Assembly: GCA_032191485.1 (NCBI GenBank)
Contig: JAVDOI010000010.1
Coordinates: 7,929,318-7,993,317 of the forward strand
DNA length: 64,000 nt
Source of the DNA: Leptoclinus maculatus
Taxonomy: Eukaryota > Chordata > Actinopteri > Perciformes > Stichaeidae
Reading direction: 5' to 3'
Shown piece by piece: positions 36,680-48,400 of the stretch. The notes under the pieces were generated by a model that was given only the letters and a program-made list of their open reading frames with translations, had not been told where the DNA came from and made no database searches. The position numbers and the translations under genes were made by a program. Numbering within the stretch: the stretch's first letter is position 1; each line of letters begins with the position of its first letter.

Positions 36680-37210
36680 GTCGCAGTGCTTATTTTTATA
36701 AATTGTTGGCTCTATGGCAATGTCGGTTGGTTGTTCCGCCACTTTGGTGCAGACCGAAATATCTCAACAACTGTTGAAGGGATTGTGATTAAATTGCGTA
36801 CAGACATTCATGGTCCCCAGAGGATGAATCCTAAAGACTTTGGTGAATCCCTGACTTTTCATTCAGTAGGTTCATTCATCAGGTTGACATGTGCTGTTTT
36901 GAGTGAAATGTCTCAAAACATATTGGATGCTTGCCATTCAATTTGATACACATATTCATGTCCCCCTCAAGATAGATTGTAATAACTTTGGTGATCCTTG
37001 ACTTTGCATCATTAACTGTCAATATGTCCAACACTATGGTTTGTGACTAAAAACTTGCAAAACCAATGACATTTCCATCAGCCTCAGCTGTACTTTGTGT
37101 TTGGTGCTAATTAGCAAACATGCTAACATACTAAAAAAAGACTGTGAACATAAACTTGCATTGTCATTGTAATCCTGATGTTAACATCTTGCTCAAATCA
37201 CCAACATGTC
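36680..37210 (+). repeat. Teleost interspersed repeat (ACATTCATGGTCCCCAGAGG family)
   Basis: Internally repetitive. ACATTCATGGTCCCCAGAGG with CTTTGGTGAATCCCTGAC is echoed about 150 bases later by CATATTCATGTCCCCCTCAA with CTTTGGTGATCC. It ends with CAGCCTCAGCTGTACTTTGT and GCTAATTAGCAAACATGC. This family is very abundant in percomorph introns by recall. Further copies are at 38975-39180 and 39540-39821. Confidence 0.65.
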
Positions 37211-38974
37211 TTCTGCAAGTGTAACCTCAGTCTTTTTACAACTTATGGAATAACATAATTCATTCTTGTTTTAGTTTTTTTTGTTTCCATGGGTTCACAT
37301 GGGTGAACTGGCAGAGCTGTCAGTTCAGATAATCTATCACATTGTCACAGCCACCCACCCATTCGTTCTCTGCGTTTGAACCACTGTTTAACGCCACTAT
37401 AATGTGTAAAATGTGTCTAAAATGTGAGACAATTAACATAATCCTGAACTTTAGACCTTACAGGGATGTTTCAGCGATATCATCATGCTCTTTGCCCATC
37501 TCTGTCCATCTGTCTGAACAGTATGTAAATCATGTTTTCCTGTTCTGTTCCCGGAAAAATCATTCCTCTCCTTCACTTTTTGGCTGTACAGACTGCGGTT
37601 TTCTTCAGTTCATATAAACCTTGTCTTCTGTTTGGAGTTGATTTAGGAACCAAAGCCAACAGTTTGGACTCAAAATCCCTTTTCCCTTCTGTTTTAACTG
37701 GTTCTTATTTCATATGTCAAACTCACATTTTTCCCTCACTGTCTCCATAAAAACTTCCTTGAGTTATAAGACCATTTTTTCTGTTTTTCTGTTTTAATCT
37801 TGGGATTTTGGACCACTGGAGTCCTGGTCGTTGTCCAACAGCAACAGGGTCAGAGTTGCATTGTGGCATCTAAGCCTTGCATGGTATGTGGAGCCAAAGC
37901 TCATAGGATGAAACAGCTGCCACAGACTTCACGCATGGAAGAAAACTATGGTATGTTAGCATTGCAAGGTTAAAATAGAAAGTGTGCTGCCTTGTGTGTG
38001 TGTCTGTGTGTGGTCACGTGGACATATGTGTTTGTGTTTGTTCAAGTGTATTTCTGTAAAGTAAAAGTAAATAAAATGTAAATATAATTAAACATTTAAT
38101 CTTTAAAAGGCAAAGTTATTCTCATGAAAGTCTGATTAGTATTCAGCACAGGCCCAGAGCTCTAATCCACACAATTTGTTAAATCACTTTATAGTCAAAA
38201 GCTTTTCTGACCCTGAATTTAGATCAGCTTGTCCCAGATCTAAAGACTTTCAAGGTCAATATTTAGCATCTCGGCTCCTCCACTGTCTGAGAGATATGAG
38301 ATTAACATTAAACCAGAGCTTACCTGATGACATGTGTTCAGCAGTTTTCTCCACTTTGTCTTGGTGATGTGAGGGCGTGTTTGTCAGACAGTCCACTACA
38401 GTCTGCTCTCAGCTCAGTTCAGCCTGTCTGTCCGTCTCCTGAAAAGGCAAAGAGGTGCTGTCAGGAAGAGTGGCATGCCGCGGCTGTTTGGGAAATGCCA
38501 ATGTGCGGCCCCTGCCATAACAGAAGCTGGGTTTGCGTGTGTGTAAAAGAAAGCACTGGAGGCAAGGAGGGGCTTTTGAGCGGTACCTCTTGTCCAACAA
38601 CACTGACGAGTGGGAAGCTAGGCACACAGAACCACACCCATTCCTTCAGAGAGCAGCCAATAGGAGTTCAGAGGAGTAGCCGGCCGGCGAAAGACAGCAG
38701 CTCTCCTGGGACCCTGGTGACAACATGTCAAAAATATGGAGCATCTGGCAAAGTAACAGAGAGTTCCAGAGTCACCTTACTGTGTACCGTCCATAATCCT
38801 CTCAGATAACATCAGTGACCACGCAGCGCCTCATAGACCACCCTCGTTCAGAATGTGTAACCCTACCCAGTGCTATGTGGTCTCTGTCCTCTATATGCAA
38901 GTAAACAGGGGGAGAGCAGAGGGCTTGGTGCTATCCATGGGGGTTAATTATTTTAGTACATACCTCTCATTCTC

Positions 38975-39180
38975 CATGGATCCTCTTTCTTGAATATTTT
39001 ACAAACATTCATGGTCCTCAGAGGATGAAGCCTCCAGACTCTGGTGATCTTTCACCTTTTACTCAAGCACCACTAGCAGATCATTTTTTTTATTTATCCA
39101 GTGATGTATCCCAACATTTACCAGATTGATTGACATTGGTTTGTGGACTACATACCATTTTGGCTGTCGCTATCTTGTTG
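38975..39180 (+). repeat. Second copy of the ACATTCATGGTCC repeat family
   Basis: Contains ACAAACATTCATGGTCCTCA, GAGGATGAAGCC and CTCTGGTGATC, then a diverged tail. It belongs to the same family as 36680-37210. Confidence 0.55.
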
Positions 39181-39539
39181 TTGTTTTTTTTAAACCAAAA
39201 GTGACACATGAAGGATGAGCTCCATCTGACGTGGACAAACATGGACAACTCCAAAACTGGACAATGCCGTGGTACTGGTAGTGACCTGTCAATAATAAGT
39301 TAGCCCGTCCAAAATCATACCCTGCTTTAGTATCTATTTTACTTTAAATGGACCATAATTGACTAAATGAACATCATGCTGCATTGAAGAAGACTGGAAA
39401 CTAGCGATTGAGTCCATAAACTCCTGTTTACAATGTTTACTGAGGTAATAAATCAGGAGAGGACCAACCAGAGGAGTTGCCCCCTGTGGACCATTTGAGA
39501 GAATGCAAGTTTAAGGTACTTCAGTTTTTAGAATTGGAG

Positions 39540-39821
39540 GTTGCCAACCGGGATTGACACAAAATGTTCAACAGATATGCCACCATGAGGTTCATATTTG
39601 AGGTTTTATGTGACATGTGACAGGTTTTATTTGACATTTGGTACAATCATTAATGTCTCCTTAAGGATGAATTATAATGTTTTGTTATTTGTAGATCCCT
39701 TAACTTTTTAATAATCATTACACCTGCTAAGCATTAACAAGATAGGATTGACACTGTGAGCATGTTATCATGCTAATAAGCATTTAGTTCAAGGCCCCAC
39801 AGAGCCTCTATGGCTGTAGAC
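39540..39821 (+). repeat. Old repeat interrupted by the hAT element
   Basis: Contains GCCACCATGAGG, TAAGGATGAATTATAATG, GAGCATGTTATCATGC and CACAGAGCCTCTATGGCTGT. The family normally ends GGCTGTAGACTC. Here that end is split: CTGTAGAC lies at 39814-39821, and a second CTGTAGAC followed by TC resumes at 40961, after the hAT insertion. Confidence 0.65.
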
Positions 39822-40960
39822 CAGGGGTGTCCAAACTACGGCCCGCGGGCCAATTGCGGCCCGTGGTCCAAATTCTAAAAATATAATGCAATAAGGCCCT
39901 TACACTTGAAACTTGCGCTTGACTGTATTGTACTTCTTAGTTTCACCACTAGGTGGAGTTACTGTGTTGAACAAGGCAGCTTCTCCACAAAAGAAGAGCA
40001 ATCAAAGAAATGTTTTGCCACGGATGATGACATGTCCTACACTGGTGCCGAGCGAGAACAGAAAGTTAGCCAGCTCGCTCAATGACAGTATTTTTTCCGT
40101 GCAAAAAAAAAAAAACACAAGAAAAAAGCCACAATAGCAGCTACGAGGTAGCTCAACTCATTGCCCGCCGCGGGAAACCTTTCTCAGATGGAGCCTCACT
40201 AAAGTCGCAGGTATAATGTGCCCGGAATAAATGCAGGAATTCAACGATGTTAGCATGTCCAGAAACACAGTTGTGCGGCGAATCGAAGACTTGTCAGCTA
40301 ACCTTAAACATCAAGTGTCAGATAAAGCTTGTGCTTTTCATTTTTACTCGATTGCATGTGATGAGAGCACAAGATGCTACAGACACCGCACAGCTGTTCA
40401 TCTTTTGCGGGGAGTTGACGATCGCGGAGGTGAGGCTGTTAAAATGCACCGTATCATCCACCAAGAAGCCCTCTGTGCTAAGACAGTCCAGCTTGGCGAT
40501 GTGATGAACACTGTTGTGAAAACTGTCAGCATAATTCGAGCACGAGGGCACAACTACGCAACTTCAATGTTGCGCACTTCCCCCACGCTGTCCGAAGCCA
40601 AATGTGCTTTTCCAAAGGCCAACCTTTCTGCTAAAAAGGGGAAATATGTGTCCGTGATAATGTCTCTCATGACAGAACTCAGTCAGCGCTTTCAATATTG
40701 TTCTCTCATTGAGAAAGAGATCGAGCTGTTTCTCGACTCCCTTCTTCTTGAATGATGAGTGTTCGGCTCAACATACATACATGAGCAAACATTTTCTCTG
40801 TTAAATCTGAACAAAAGCACATTGAGAACCAAATTTGATTGATTTTGCTCACTTTAACACACTAGGGGTGAGGCGATATACCGGACCTCTGGTGAGTGGC
40901 CCAGCCCTTCGTATATGTTTCTGTATGTGGCCCTCAGTGAAACAAGTTTGGACACCCCTG
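39822..40960 (+). mobile_element. hAT (Charlie-like) DNA transposon copy, degraded
   Basis: Bounded by terminal inverted repeats: CAGGGGTGTCCAAACT at the left end, and AGTTTGGACACCCCTG (one mismatch at the inner edge, AAGTTTGG) at the right. It is flanked by a perfect 8-bp target duplication, CTGTAGAC, at 39814-39821 and 40961-40968. An 8-bp duplication and these ends are hAT hallmarks. Inside are pieces of a transposase related to the domain captured in GTF2IRD2/ZBED-type proteins: SYEVAQLIARRGKPFSDG upstream, then RNTVVRRIEDLSANLK and FYSIACDEST in the frame 40231-40755. The conserved continuation DATDTAQLFIF is in another frame, so there is a frameshift near 40375. At 1.14 kb it is too short to be autonomous. 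Probably inactive. Confidence 0.85.
40231..40755 (+). pseudogene. Broken hAT transposase remnant
   Basis: A 174-codon open frame inside the hAT element. Its first half reads like the middle of a Charlie/GTF2IRD2-type transposase (VVRRIEDLSANLK, ACDEST). The matching continuation switches frame near 40375, and the C-terminal part (SLMTELSQRF, SLIEKEIELF) is joined after an internal deletion. No N-terminal zinc finger or complete catalytic core is visible. It is not expected to make a functional protein. Confidence 0.7.
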
Positions 40961-43254
40961 CTGTAGACTCTTTCTGATTCTGTTTATTCTATACAGTGAA
41001 TACCTCTGTCTTTTCTCCATCTAATCTATTGTTTGTGTCTATGCTTGTGTTGGGGTGCAATAGGCTCGGTTTGTCTCTTCAGGCCAAGAGAAATGTATTT
41101 CTCATTAAGTATAGCCTACAGTGTGGGCCTTACAGTGAAAACTGTTCAACACAGTCTCAAACTGGCAGCATCGAACTTTTAAAATAAACTGAGCAATGCA
41201 ATGGACATGATGAGGGAGGAGAGACGCTCGAGGAGCTGCAACCACCGCCCCAGTGCCCCGCCATGGATGGAAAAGGAATTAGCAAGAATTAGCAAGAAAT
41301 ACTCCTTTTCCATTACCCAAGCAGACAACTGACTCCGAGAGGGCTTGTGGTTTGACTCGTGGGAGGGAGAGGGAAAAACGGTCTTTATTGGACCAAAGGA
41401 TTGCTGACGGACTGAACCACATACTGCAGAAAACTTGGCCTAAAGGCAAAAATCTTGGTCTGCTCAAAGTCGGTTTCAGAGAAAGATTTAGAGTTGCGTC
41501 ATATTTGAAGGGAAATATGGGGTAAAAAATAAATGCTTAAAATATGAGTTGAAAATTGAGTCATTAATTATGAACTCATACAAATAGACATTTAGGGCCC
41601 ACAAAGTGAAATGCATGAGGCACGAGGAATGCCGCTGCAGGGTATTAATTTTCTTCCCATTTGACTGTTATTACTTGTGAAGGCTGCCTCCTGGTGAAAA
41701 GTAGAGCTGGAGTTCAGCTCATACTGCCAATAGGCAGGTCCTCTTTTCTGTAAAAATCATGAGACGTTTTTTGGATGCTTTAATGTGTTCGCTGCAGTTT
41801 TATGTTGACGAAATGATCCTGAACCTTTTCTAATCTTGTTAGCAATTCTAATCAGCCAACATCCATGTATGTGCTGTTTTGTTATTGTTGCTCAATCATT
41901 TCTTTGAGGATTTTTAAGGACAGCTGATATAACAAAACACAAAACAGATGGAAAAGTTTAAAGTAGTTCAGTCCACCTAAAGCTCTATCAGCCGGCATCT
42001 CCCCCTATTGATGATTGTTATGTAACTGTGGCTGGTGGTCAGGGGAGGTACTGGTTGTGCTGTAGCTGCATTGGCCAATTGAAACAGTAGTCATGTAACA
42101 GTGAACTATGAATCAAGAACGTCCTTGTGACCACAGGGCCACAGACCCTTGACAACTGAGGATACGGTGCTTACAGTAAGCAAAAGCAGCTGGAGTTCAT
42201 TTGAATGTAGATGTCAGCTGCAGGCTATAGGCCTCTCAGTTAAAGTTTACATTAAGGCTGAGGTTTAATATGTTTAAAAAATGTTCAGCACCAGCTGATG
42301 TGTGTCTTACAAATTATTTATTGAAATAGTTTTCAGCTAATAATAACAATCATAAAAAAGATTGTTCTCAGCTAATTAGTAGTAAAACGGCCAAAATTAA
42401 AGACAAAAAGTAGTTCATTTTCTCAGTCAAATGTCTGTGTGAGTCATGTGTTAAGTCACTATCAATCTCTAAAAAACATTATCGACTAACTAACTTACTC
42501 ACTGACTTACATTTGATATGTTTTTGTGAGTTCAAATGTATGTTATTTGTAGTTCATTGCTCAAAATGCAAGTTGCATGTTTTTCATCCTAGGATTACAT
42601 TCATATTTAATGATATTCAGTATTGCCATACATAATTGAAAATAATATGTATCTCCTTTTGGAACTAAACTTTGGACAGTTTATCCAATACACTGACTAC
42701 AAACCAAGAAAATGTGGACTTAACACAAAAATCTGTTTCTGTAAGAGCTGGTCGTGTTGCCGCAAATGACTGTTTAGGTTGAGAAGATGTCATTGAACTA
42801 AATCATTTTAAGTCCAATGATTAGAGAGAAACATAGAGAAGCAGCATGTTCATTACCATGTCTTCTATCATCATCTATCGTCATTATATCATTATAATGG
42901 AAGGAGGAAGAAAATTGCATAGAGATTCTTTTCCCCATATTAGAAGCAAATTACATACATATCAGTCCAAAGTGTACAATGTGCACAAAGCAATTCACAG
43001 TTTGCTTTTGAATGTTGCAGGAGACTTGCTTGAGCACCCTCCAGCAGTCAGCAAGCATTGTACAAGCTGATGGCTGTTGGCAGAAAAAACACAGCCCCTA
43101 CGGTGCTTTAATTTAGCCCCTGAGGATGAGGAAGAGAGCTTTGAAGATTCTCTGTAGCTGCATCTGATCACCATGCAGTTTTACAACCATGGGGTTTGGA
43201 CTTGCATACAGTGTCACAGTGTGTGTGGGGAAGACTGATGTATTGATATCTAGT

Positions 43255-43370
43255 ATCATTTGTGTTGTAGTCTAGACCACCAAACGTGTATCGAGACTGA
43301 GACAAGACCGAACCCTCGCAGGCCCGAGACCGAACAAAGACCACGACCAGACCAGTGCGAGTCCCAGTAC
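43255..43370 (+). repeat. Possible interspersed repeat (GAGACTGAGACAAGACCG)
   Basis: The text GTAGTCTAGACCACC then GAGACTGAGACAAGACC and GCCCGAGACCGAAC resembles a dispersed fish repeat rich in GAGACCAAGACC words. A weaker minus-strand echo (GTCTTGTCCCGTCTTG, GACCGAGCTTGAG) occurs at 43630-43750. Low certainty. Confidence 0.35.
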
Positions 43371-44007
43371 TGCCGTGTGTTTTTAGGTATCCAAATTTTA
43401 TCACCAAATATTTGGCTGACCTCTCCTCCCAGACAGCCTCAAACAAACAGCTCCTTCTCCTGTCTGTCATTTCCGGGGGTACGTATGAAGATGCTTGACA
43501 GCCGTTTGTAGTGACAAAGAATTCTATTTAGAAAAGAGTCAGGTTATTGGTTGTATTGATAGCAGGAAGTCTTACATCCTTACACAGTACATCACACAAT
43601 GCACAAGTCATTTTGTGATATCCCCACAATTGTGGTCTTGTCCCGTCTTGAAATACCATCCTGAGTTTGCTTTGTCCGAGAAAAGACCGAGTAAAAATGT
43701 GGTTGACTCCTTCACAACGTTGTTGTCTTGAGACCCTGACCGAGCTTGAGTACCATGAAACTGTTTTTTTAGAAAAAGGAAAAATGGGGAAAATATATTT
43801 TGTGTATAATACATTTGGAGCTTCTTCCATAACCCGTCCTGAAAATATAGGTCCTACTGAAATTCACAACTTGACGACTCTGTCTGTTCTTCTTGAGAAT
43901 TGTGGGACCCCCAAAAAGTACAAATTTAAATAAGCAGCTCAGAAACAGTACAACGAAAAAAATATACATATCAGTTAAGTTAAGGTAATTAAAATTAGAG
44001 AATTGAC

Positions 44008-44222
44008 ATATGGGGCGACTGTGGCTCAGAAGGTGGATCGGGTCGTCCCTCAAATTGCTCACCAAGTGCCATCGGTGTGTGATCGGGTGTGAATGATTAG
44101 TTAGTGGCACCTTGCATGGTAGCCCCTTCCATCAGTGTATGAATGGGTGAATGACATGTAGTGCAAAATCACTTTGAGTAGTTGGAAGACTAGAAAGTAC
44201 ACGTCCATTTACCATTTACATA
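44008..44222 (+). repeat. Teleost SINE-like repeat, internally deleted
   Basis: Begins GGGGCGACTGTGGCTCAGAAGG. It continues with GTGCCATCGGTGTGTGATCG and a partial duplicate, then CACTTTGAGTAGTTGGAAGACTAGAAA, and ends GTCCATTTACCATTTACA. From recall this is a widely dispersed fish repeat with a tRNA-like 5' head. The usual segment containing the B box is missing here, so it is a dead copy and not a tRNA gene. Confidence 0.65.
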
Positions 44223-45321
44223 TCAAATATATACATTACAATACCTTAGGCTATATGAGTTTTTTTATATAGTGCTATACTGGCAGCTACAATATGTAGA
44301 TCACTGGCCCACTCCCCCTGTTCATCACAGACACTCCTTTGCACTCCAAGTGGCCCCTTTAACCGTGTGCCCCTTAGTCTTTGAAGCTGGTCTGCGGCTT
44401 TTGTGTTAGAAGTTTTTTATAAATGTGGGCCACTGTGCACCCACACATTTTATCATCAAGAGAGCAGGGCCTCGTGCTGAAGTCAGGGTTGTGGACTGTG
44501 TTTACTGTGTACACACACTGTGGGGCTGATGCAATCCTGCTCTCATATTGGAAGTTAACAATTAACAGAGGAGAACATGGGTCATTCCCCTGTATAGATT
44601 GGTGGTTATGTCTCACGTCATACTCGTACAAAATTTCGACACTTGTTTTCTTGCATTGTGTGTGTGTTTGTGTGTAGAGTGGAAATTAAAGTTGCAACCT
44701 TTATGCAGGTTTCACTGAAGGGAGGTACAGCTATTATTATCACAATAAGATGCAACATGTTGAATCAGGAAGCATTTTTGTCTTGGATTTAATTGCAAAC
44801 AATTCATGGTGCTTGATTTCATTATGAGCAACAGCTGTTTGTTCGCTAGTGCCATTACGTGCATACTTACACAGCACCTGCACTGCACTTACCCACTACC
44901 AGATAAATAAACTAAACATCCCAAAACCATACACTTGTAAGTGCTATTTCTCAATCCAATCTATAGGTAACCGGGTCATCTTCCTGTTTAAAAATAAACC
45001 AGCCACGGAAACAATAACAGACCAGCCGTGACCTCAGTAACAAGTAACTATAGGTCAGTTAAAAACACTCCTGAATGTCACTCTCTCCTGACTGAAAGGG
45101 AAAACATCTTTAGTTAAGTGTTTAGGCAAGCAGATTTAAAATGAAGTGAATTCAACCTGAATTTCCTTTTTTCAGTTGATCAAGTTTGATTCTTGACTAA
45201 ACATTCCAACGGATGATGATCTTAAAACTAATCACTGAAATTTGAATTGAGTTGAACTTTCAACAGTCCACTCAGCATGAGGAAACTACATCATACATGC
45301 TGATATTGATCAGATGAACAG

Positions 45322-45334
45322 GTTAATCATTGAC
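45322..45334 (+). promoter_or_regulatory. HNF1 binding site in the angptl3 promoter
   Basis: GTTAATCATTGAC matches the palindromic HNF1 consensus GTTAATNATTAAC at 12 of 13 positions. It sits 20 bases upstream of the TATA box and about 125 bases upstream of the start codon. HNF1-alpha is a known activator of mammalian ANGPTL3 in liver, so this is a credible functional site. Confidence 0.75.
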
Positions 45335-45354
45335 CTGATTCAAGACACAGTGTG

Positions 45355-45360
45355 TATAAA
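45355..45360 (+). promoter_or_regulatory. TATA box of angptl3
   Basis: TATAAA about 100 bases upstream of the ATG at 45460, with an HNF1-like site directly upstream. Transcription would start around 45385-45390, giving a 5' UTR of about 70 bases. Confidence 0.75.
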
Positions 45361-45459
45361 GCCCAGGATCCCCACCAGTCACACCGGAGGGAGAGCGGGC
45401 TGCCAGTTGTTCCCATAACATCACCGACACACAGCTGGAGAAGCAGCCCAATCCTCATC

Positions 45460-48400
45460 ATGAGAATCTCACTAATTCACATATTGTTGGTCGTGGCTGC
45501 TGCCGGCGTCCCTGTCCTGTGCGGCAAAGAGGAGCAGCCTGTCCTCCAGCCCGAGGCCCCGGTTGAAACCCGTTCCCGGTTTGCCGCTCTCGATGATGTG
45601 CGTCTCCTGGCAAACGGCCTCCTCCAGCTGGGTCAGAGCCTGCGGGAGTTTGTGCAGAAGACAAAGGGACAGATAAACGACATCCTCCACAAGCTGAACA
45701 TCTTTGACCACTCGTTTAACCAGCTCTCGGTGCTTGCCAGTGAAATCAAAGAGGAAGAAGAGGAGCTGAAGAAGACCACCGTGGTACTGAAGGCCAACAA
45801 CGAAGAGATCAAAGGCCTGTCGGTGAAGATCAGCTCCAAAGTGGACAGCATCCTGCAGGAGAAGAGTCGCTTGCAAAACAAGGTGGAGGGGCTGGAGGAG
45901 AAGCTGAGCAGCATGTCGCATGGCCTGATGACAAACGAACAAGTTGCAGAGATCAGTGGCCTCAGGGTGAGTCATCTGTTGTAAAAAAGGATTCTTTACT
46001 TTTGAGGATTTTTTTGTTGCTAAAAGATCATTTAGATACAATACTAACAACTCCTTCTGGGCAGCCTATTCTTTCACAAGCAGGAATTATAACTTTTTTG
46101 AGGCCAACACAAATCTCCTACATGCCTACTGGAAACAGATGTTAGACAAGCTTTTAACATGCTTTTTGAATACTTAATGACAACTCTTAATAACGTATAG
46201 TATGCAATTGTTTTCCTTAACTATGCTTTGTTATGCGATTGTTCTCCTAATGTACTGTATGTCTTCTAAAATACAGACTCATTGTCTGTGATATTAAGAA
46301 TTAAATAGCAGCATTCCTTAACAGTTTCCATGATTCTTTCATGGTCCCTGGTCAGGAAGTGATCCACAGCCAGGAGCGGAGCATTACAGAGCTGCTGAAG
46401 GCCGTGAGAGAGCAGAGTGACCAGCTGAACTACCAGAAGGTTAAGATCGGGATTCTGGAGGAAAAGGTAAATGTTAGAAAAACGTTTTGCCGGAAGAGGG
46501 GGTCAAAGAAGGGGTCAAAGAAGGGGTCAAAGAAGGGGGTGGATTATGAACCTTTTCTTTTTGCTTAGGGTTAGTAGCAAAAAATAGTTGGGAGTGCAGT
46601 GGACTTTTCAGACGTTTTCACTCATTTTCTCACCCATTCATTCCTTGCAAGTTTTATTGTTGCAATCCAATAGTTGCATTACATTCATATTTTAAGCTGC
46701 ACCCTTGAAGAAGGTATCTGAAAGAAATGTTTCCAGCACGCCGGCAACGCAACTCAGGTGTAATGTAACCGATTGGTCAGACAGAGAGGCACGTGCTGTC
46801 ATATCAGGATATAGCATCATCTGATCTAATTCATATTTTCATGAAATGGAGTTAGTGGAATTCAGGATTAGATGTTGTGGTTCTCAAATTCATTAGCAGC
46901 CACAGATCTGGTGCCTGCTCCGAGTCAACACATTCTCTTTCCAAAACTCATTGGACGCTTGGTCAGTGGCCCTTAGCTTCAAACTGTGACCCTCTACGAG
47001 TCTACGTACTCCTCCAGCGTCGGCTTTTGGACGTGTTAGGCATGTTTCCAATTGTGACATGCATAGGGTCATAAAAATATACTTCTGTCTTCACGGGAAC
47101 TTATTTTTGATTAACAAAACCATTTCGTGAGGTTCAAGAAAAGAGCGTGGTTGATGTTACGAATGACTCACGCGACTACATTTTCAATGTTTACTCTTGA
47201 TTACGCACAGGACACAAACTGGTGTCCTGGACAAAAATCCTGTGTTTGTTTGACCCACGCACGTCAGAGGGTGTTCAATTTTTTTTTATAATTCAAGGAG
47301 AGGGTCATGAGAAAATATTAATGACATTCAGGAGGACGTTGCTTTTTTTAAAAAATTAAATAAATTTCAGCCCCCCCTTCCCACCCAGTCATTTTCACAC
47401 AGTCCCTTATTCAGTCCGAGTGCGTGGGCATTTCCACTCACAGAGCCTTTCAGTTTGTTGCTGTACAAAAGTACGCATTACTAAGATTGCTTTGCCAGCT
47501 GTCATCATAAGGGCATTGCACTGAATGTGCTGGTAGAATGAAACTGGAGTCATACTGTTCTATGTAATTTAGACTTCAAATCTTTGTAAGAGGGCAGACA
47601 TAATGACGGAGCTGTCAGCCAGTGCCTCAGTGTTATAATTTAGCATTTTCATTAGTCTTTAAAGCACAAAATTAATATTGTTACAGTGAAATATGTCAAA
47701 AACTTTTTCAACTTTTGCAGATTGACAATGTGTGGAATTGCTATTTAATCCGCAGTATTTCCCGGTGGTCAGTCTGAGGATTATGTCAGCTAGATGAAGT
47801 CTTTCCCTAACTATTTTTCCCCAGCTTACAGTCGACACATTGACACAAGAGACCATTGAGAGGATGCCTGACATCTTCAACAATGAAGCACCAACACTCA
47901 CCCCTTATCTGACATCCAGCTCTACCGGCACCACCAGCATGACGAGTAAGAGTGATAATAAAGCATGAGGAACTGTTAAGAGTGATATTAGGATTTGGTA
48001 TTTTTTTTATTTGTGTACATTATATCAAGCAAGCACAAAGGTTTATATTCAATATGTGTCAGTGCTCATCATTTACGAATGAGTCCCGACAATTTACAGC
48101 AATTTTCTGCTTGACTTTCATACATTTTCTTACCTGCCTGCACATTCACAGTTTCAGCATTTACTGAGCAATAAATGATACTGGCACACATTGTTCCTGC
48201 CAATGCTGCTGATGCAAACTGTTGACTGTGTGGTAACAAGTGCACTCCCATGTCTCTGCTCCTGATCCACTTTCAACTTTGACATCATGTCTGTTTAAAT
48301 AGATCTGCCATCAGACTGCAGTGACCTGTTCAACAGAGGGGAGCGAGTCAGTGGTGTCTATGCCATCAGACCCACCGGAACGGAGCCCTTCATGGCTTTT

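Larger units (their letters stand above)
32874..45321. other. Repeat-rich gap between kank4 and angptl3
   Basis: About 12.4 kb, upstream of both the divergently transcribed kank4 and angptl3. No conserved coding exon is recognised. Listed separately are old interspersed repeats at 35720-36012, 36680-37210, 38975-39180 and 39540-39821, a hAT element at 39822-40960 and a SINE-like copy at 44008-44222. The untranslated first exon and promoter of kank4 should lie somewhere here. Unassigned stretches (33-35.7 kb, 37.2-38.9 kb, 41-43 kb) show nothing I can support. Confidence 0.55.

Noticed and set aside
36668..36946. 92-codon open frame in the gap
   Set aside because: It lies entirely within a high-copy teleost interspersed repeat.
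38327..38809. 160-codon open frame between kank4 and angptl3
   Set aside because: No recognisable domain, low-complexity content and no splice or promoter context; it is likely a chance frame.
44008..44060. tRNA gene suggested by GGCGACTGTGGCTCAG
   Set aside because: It is the head of a dispersed SINE-like repeat with the B-box part deleted; no cloverleaf can be completed.
45352..45459. N-terminal extension of angptl3 upstream of 45460
   Set aside because: The upstream frame has no ATG and overlaps the TATA box; the ATG at 45460 starts directly into a signal peptide.
45472..46050. 192-codon open frame on the minus strand
   Set aside because: It is the exact shadow of angptl3 exon 1, whose plus-strand product is strongly conserved.
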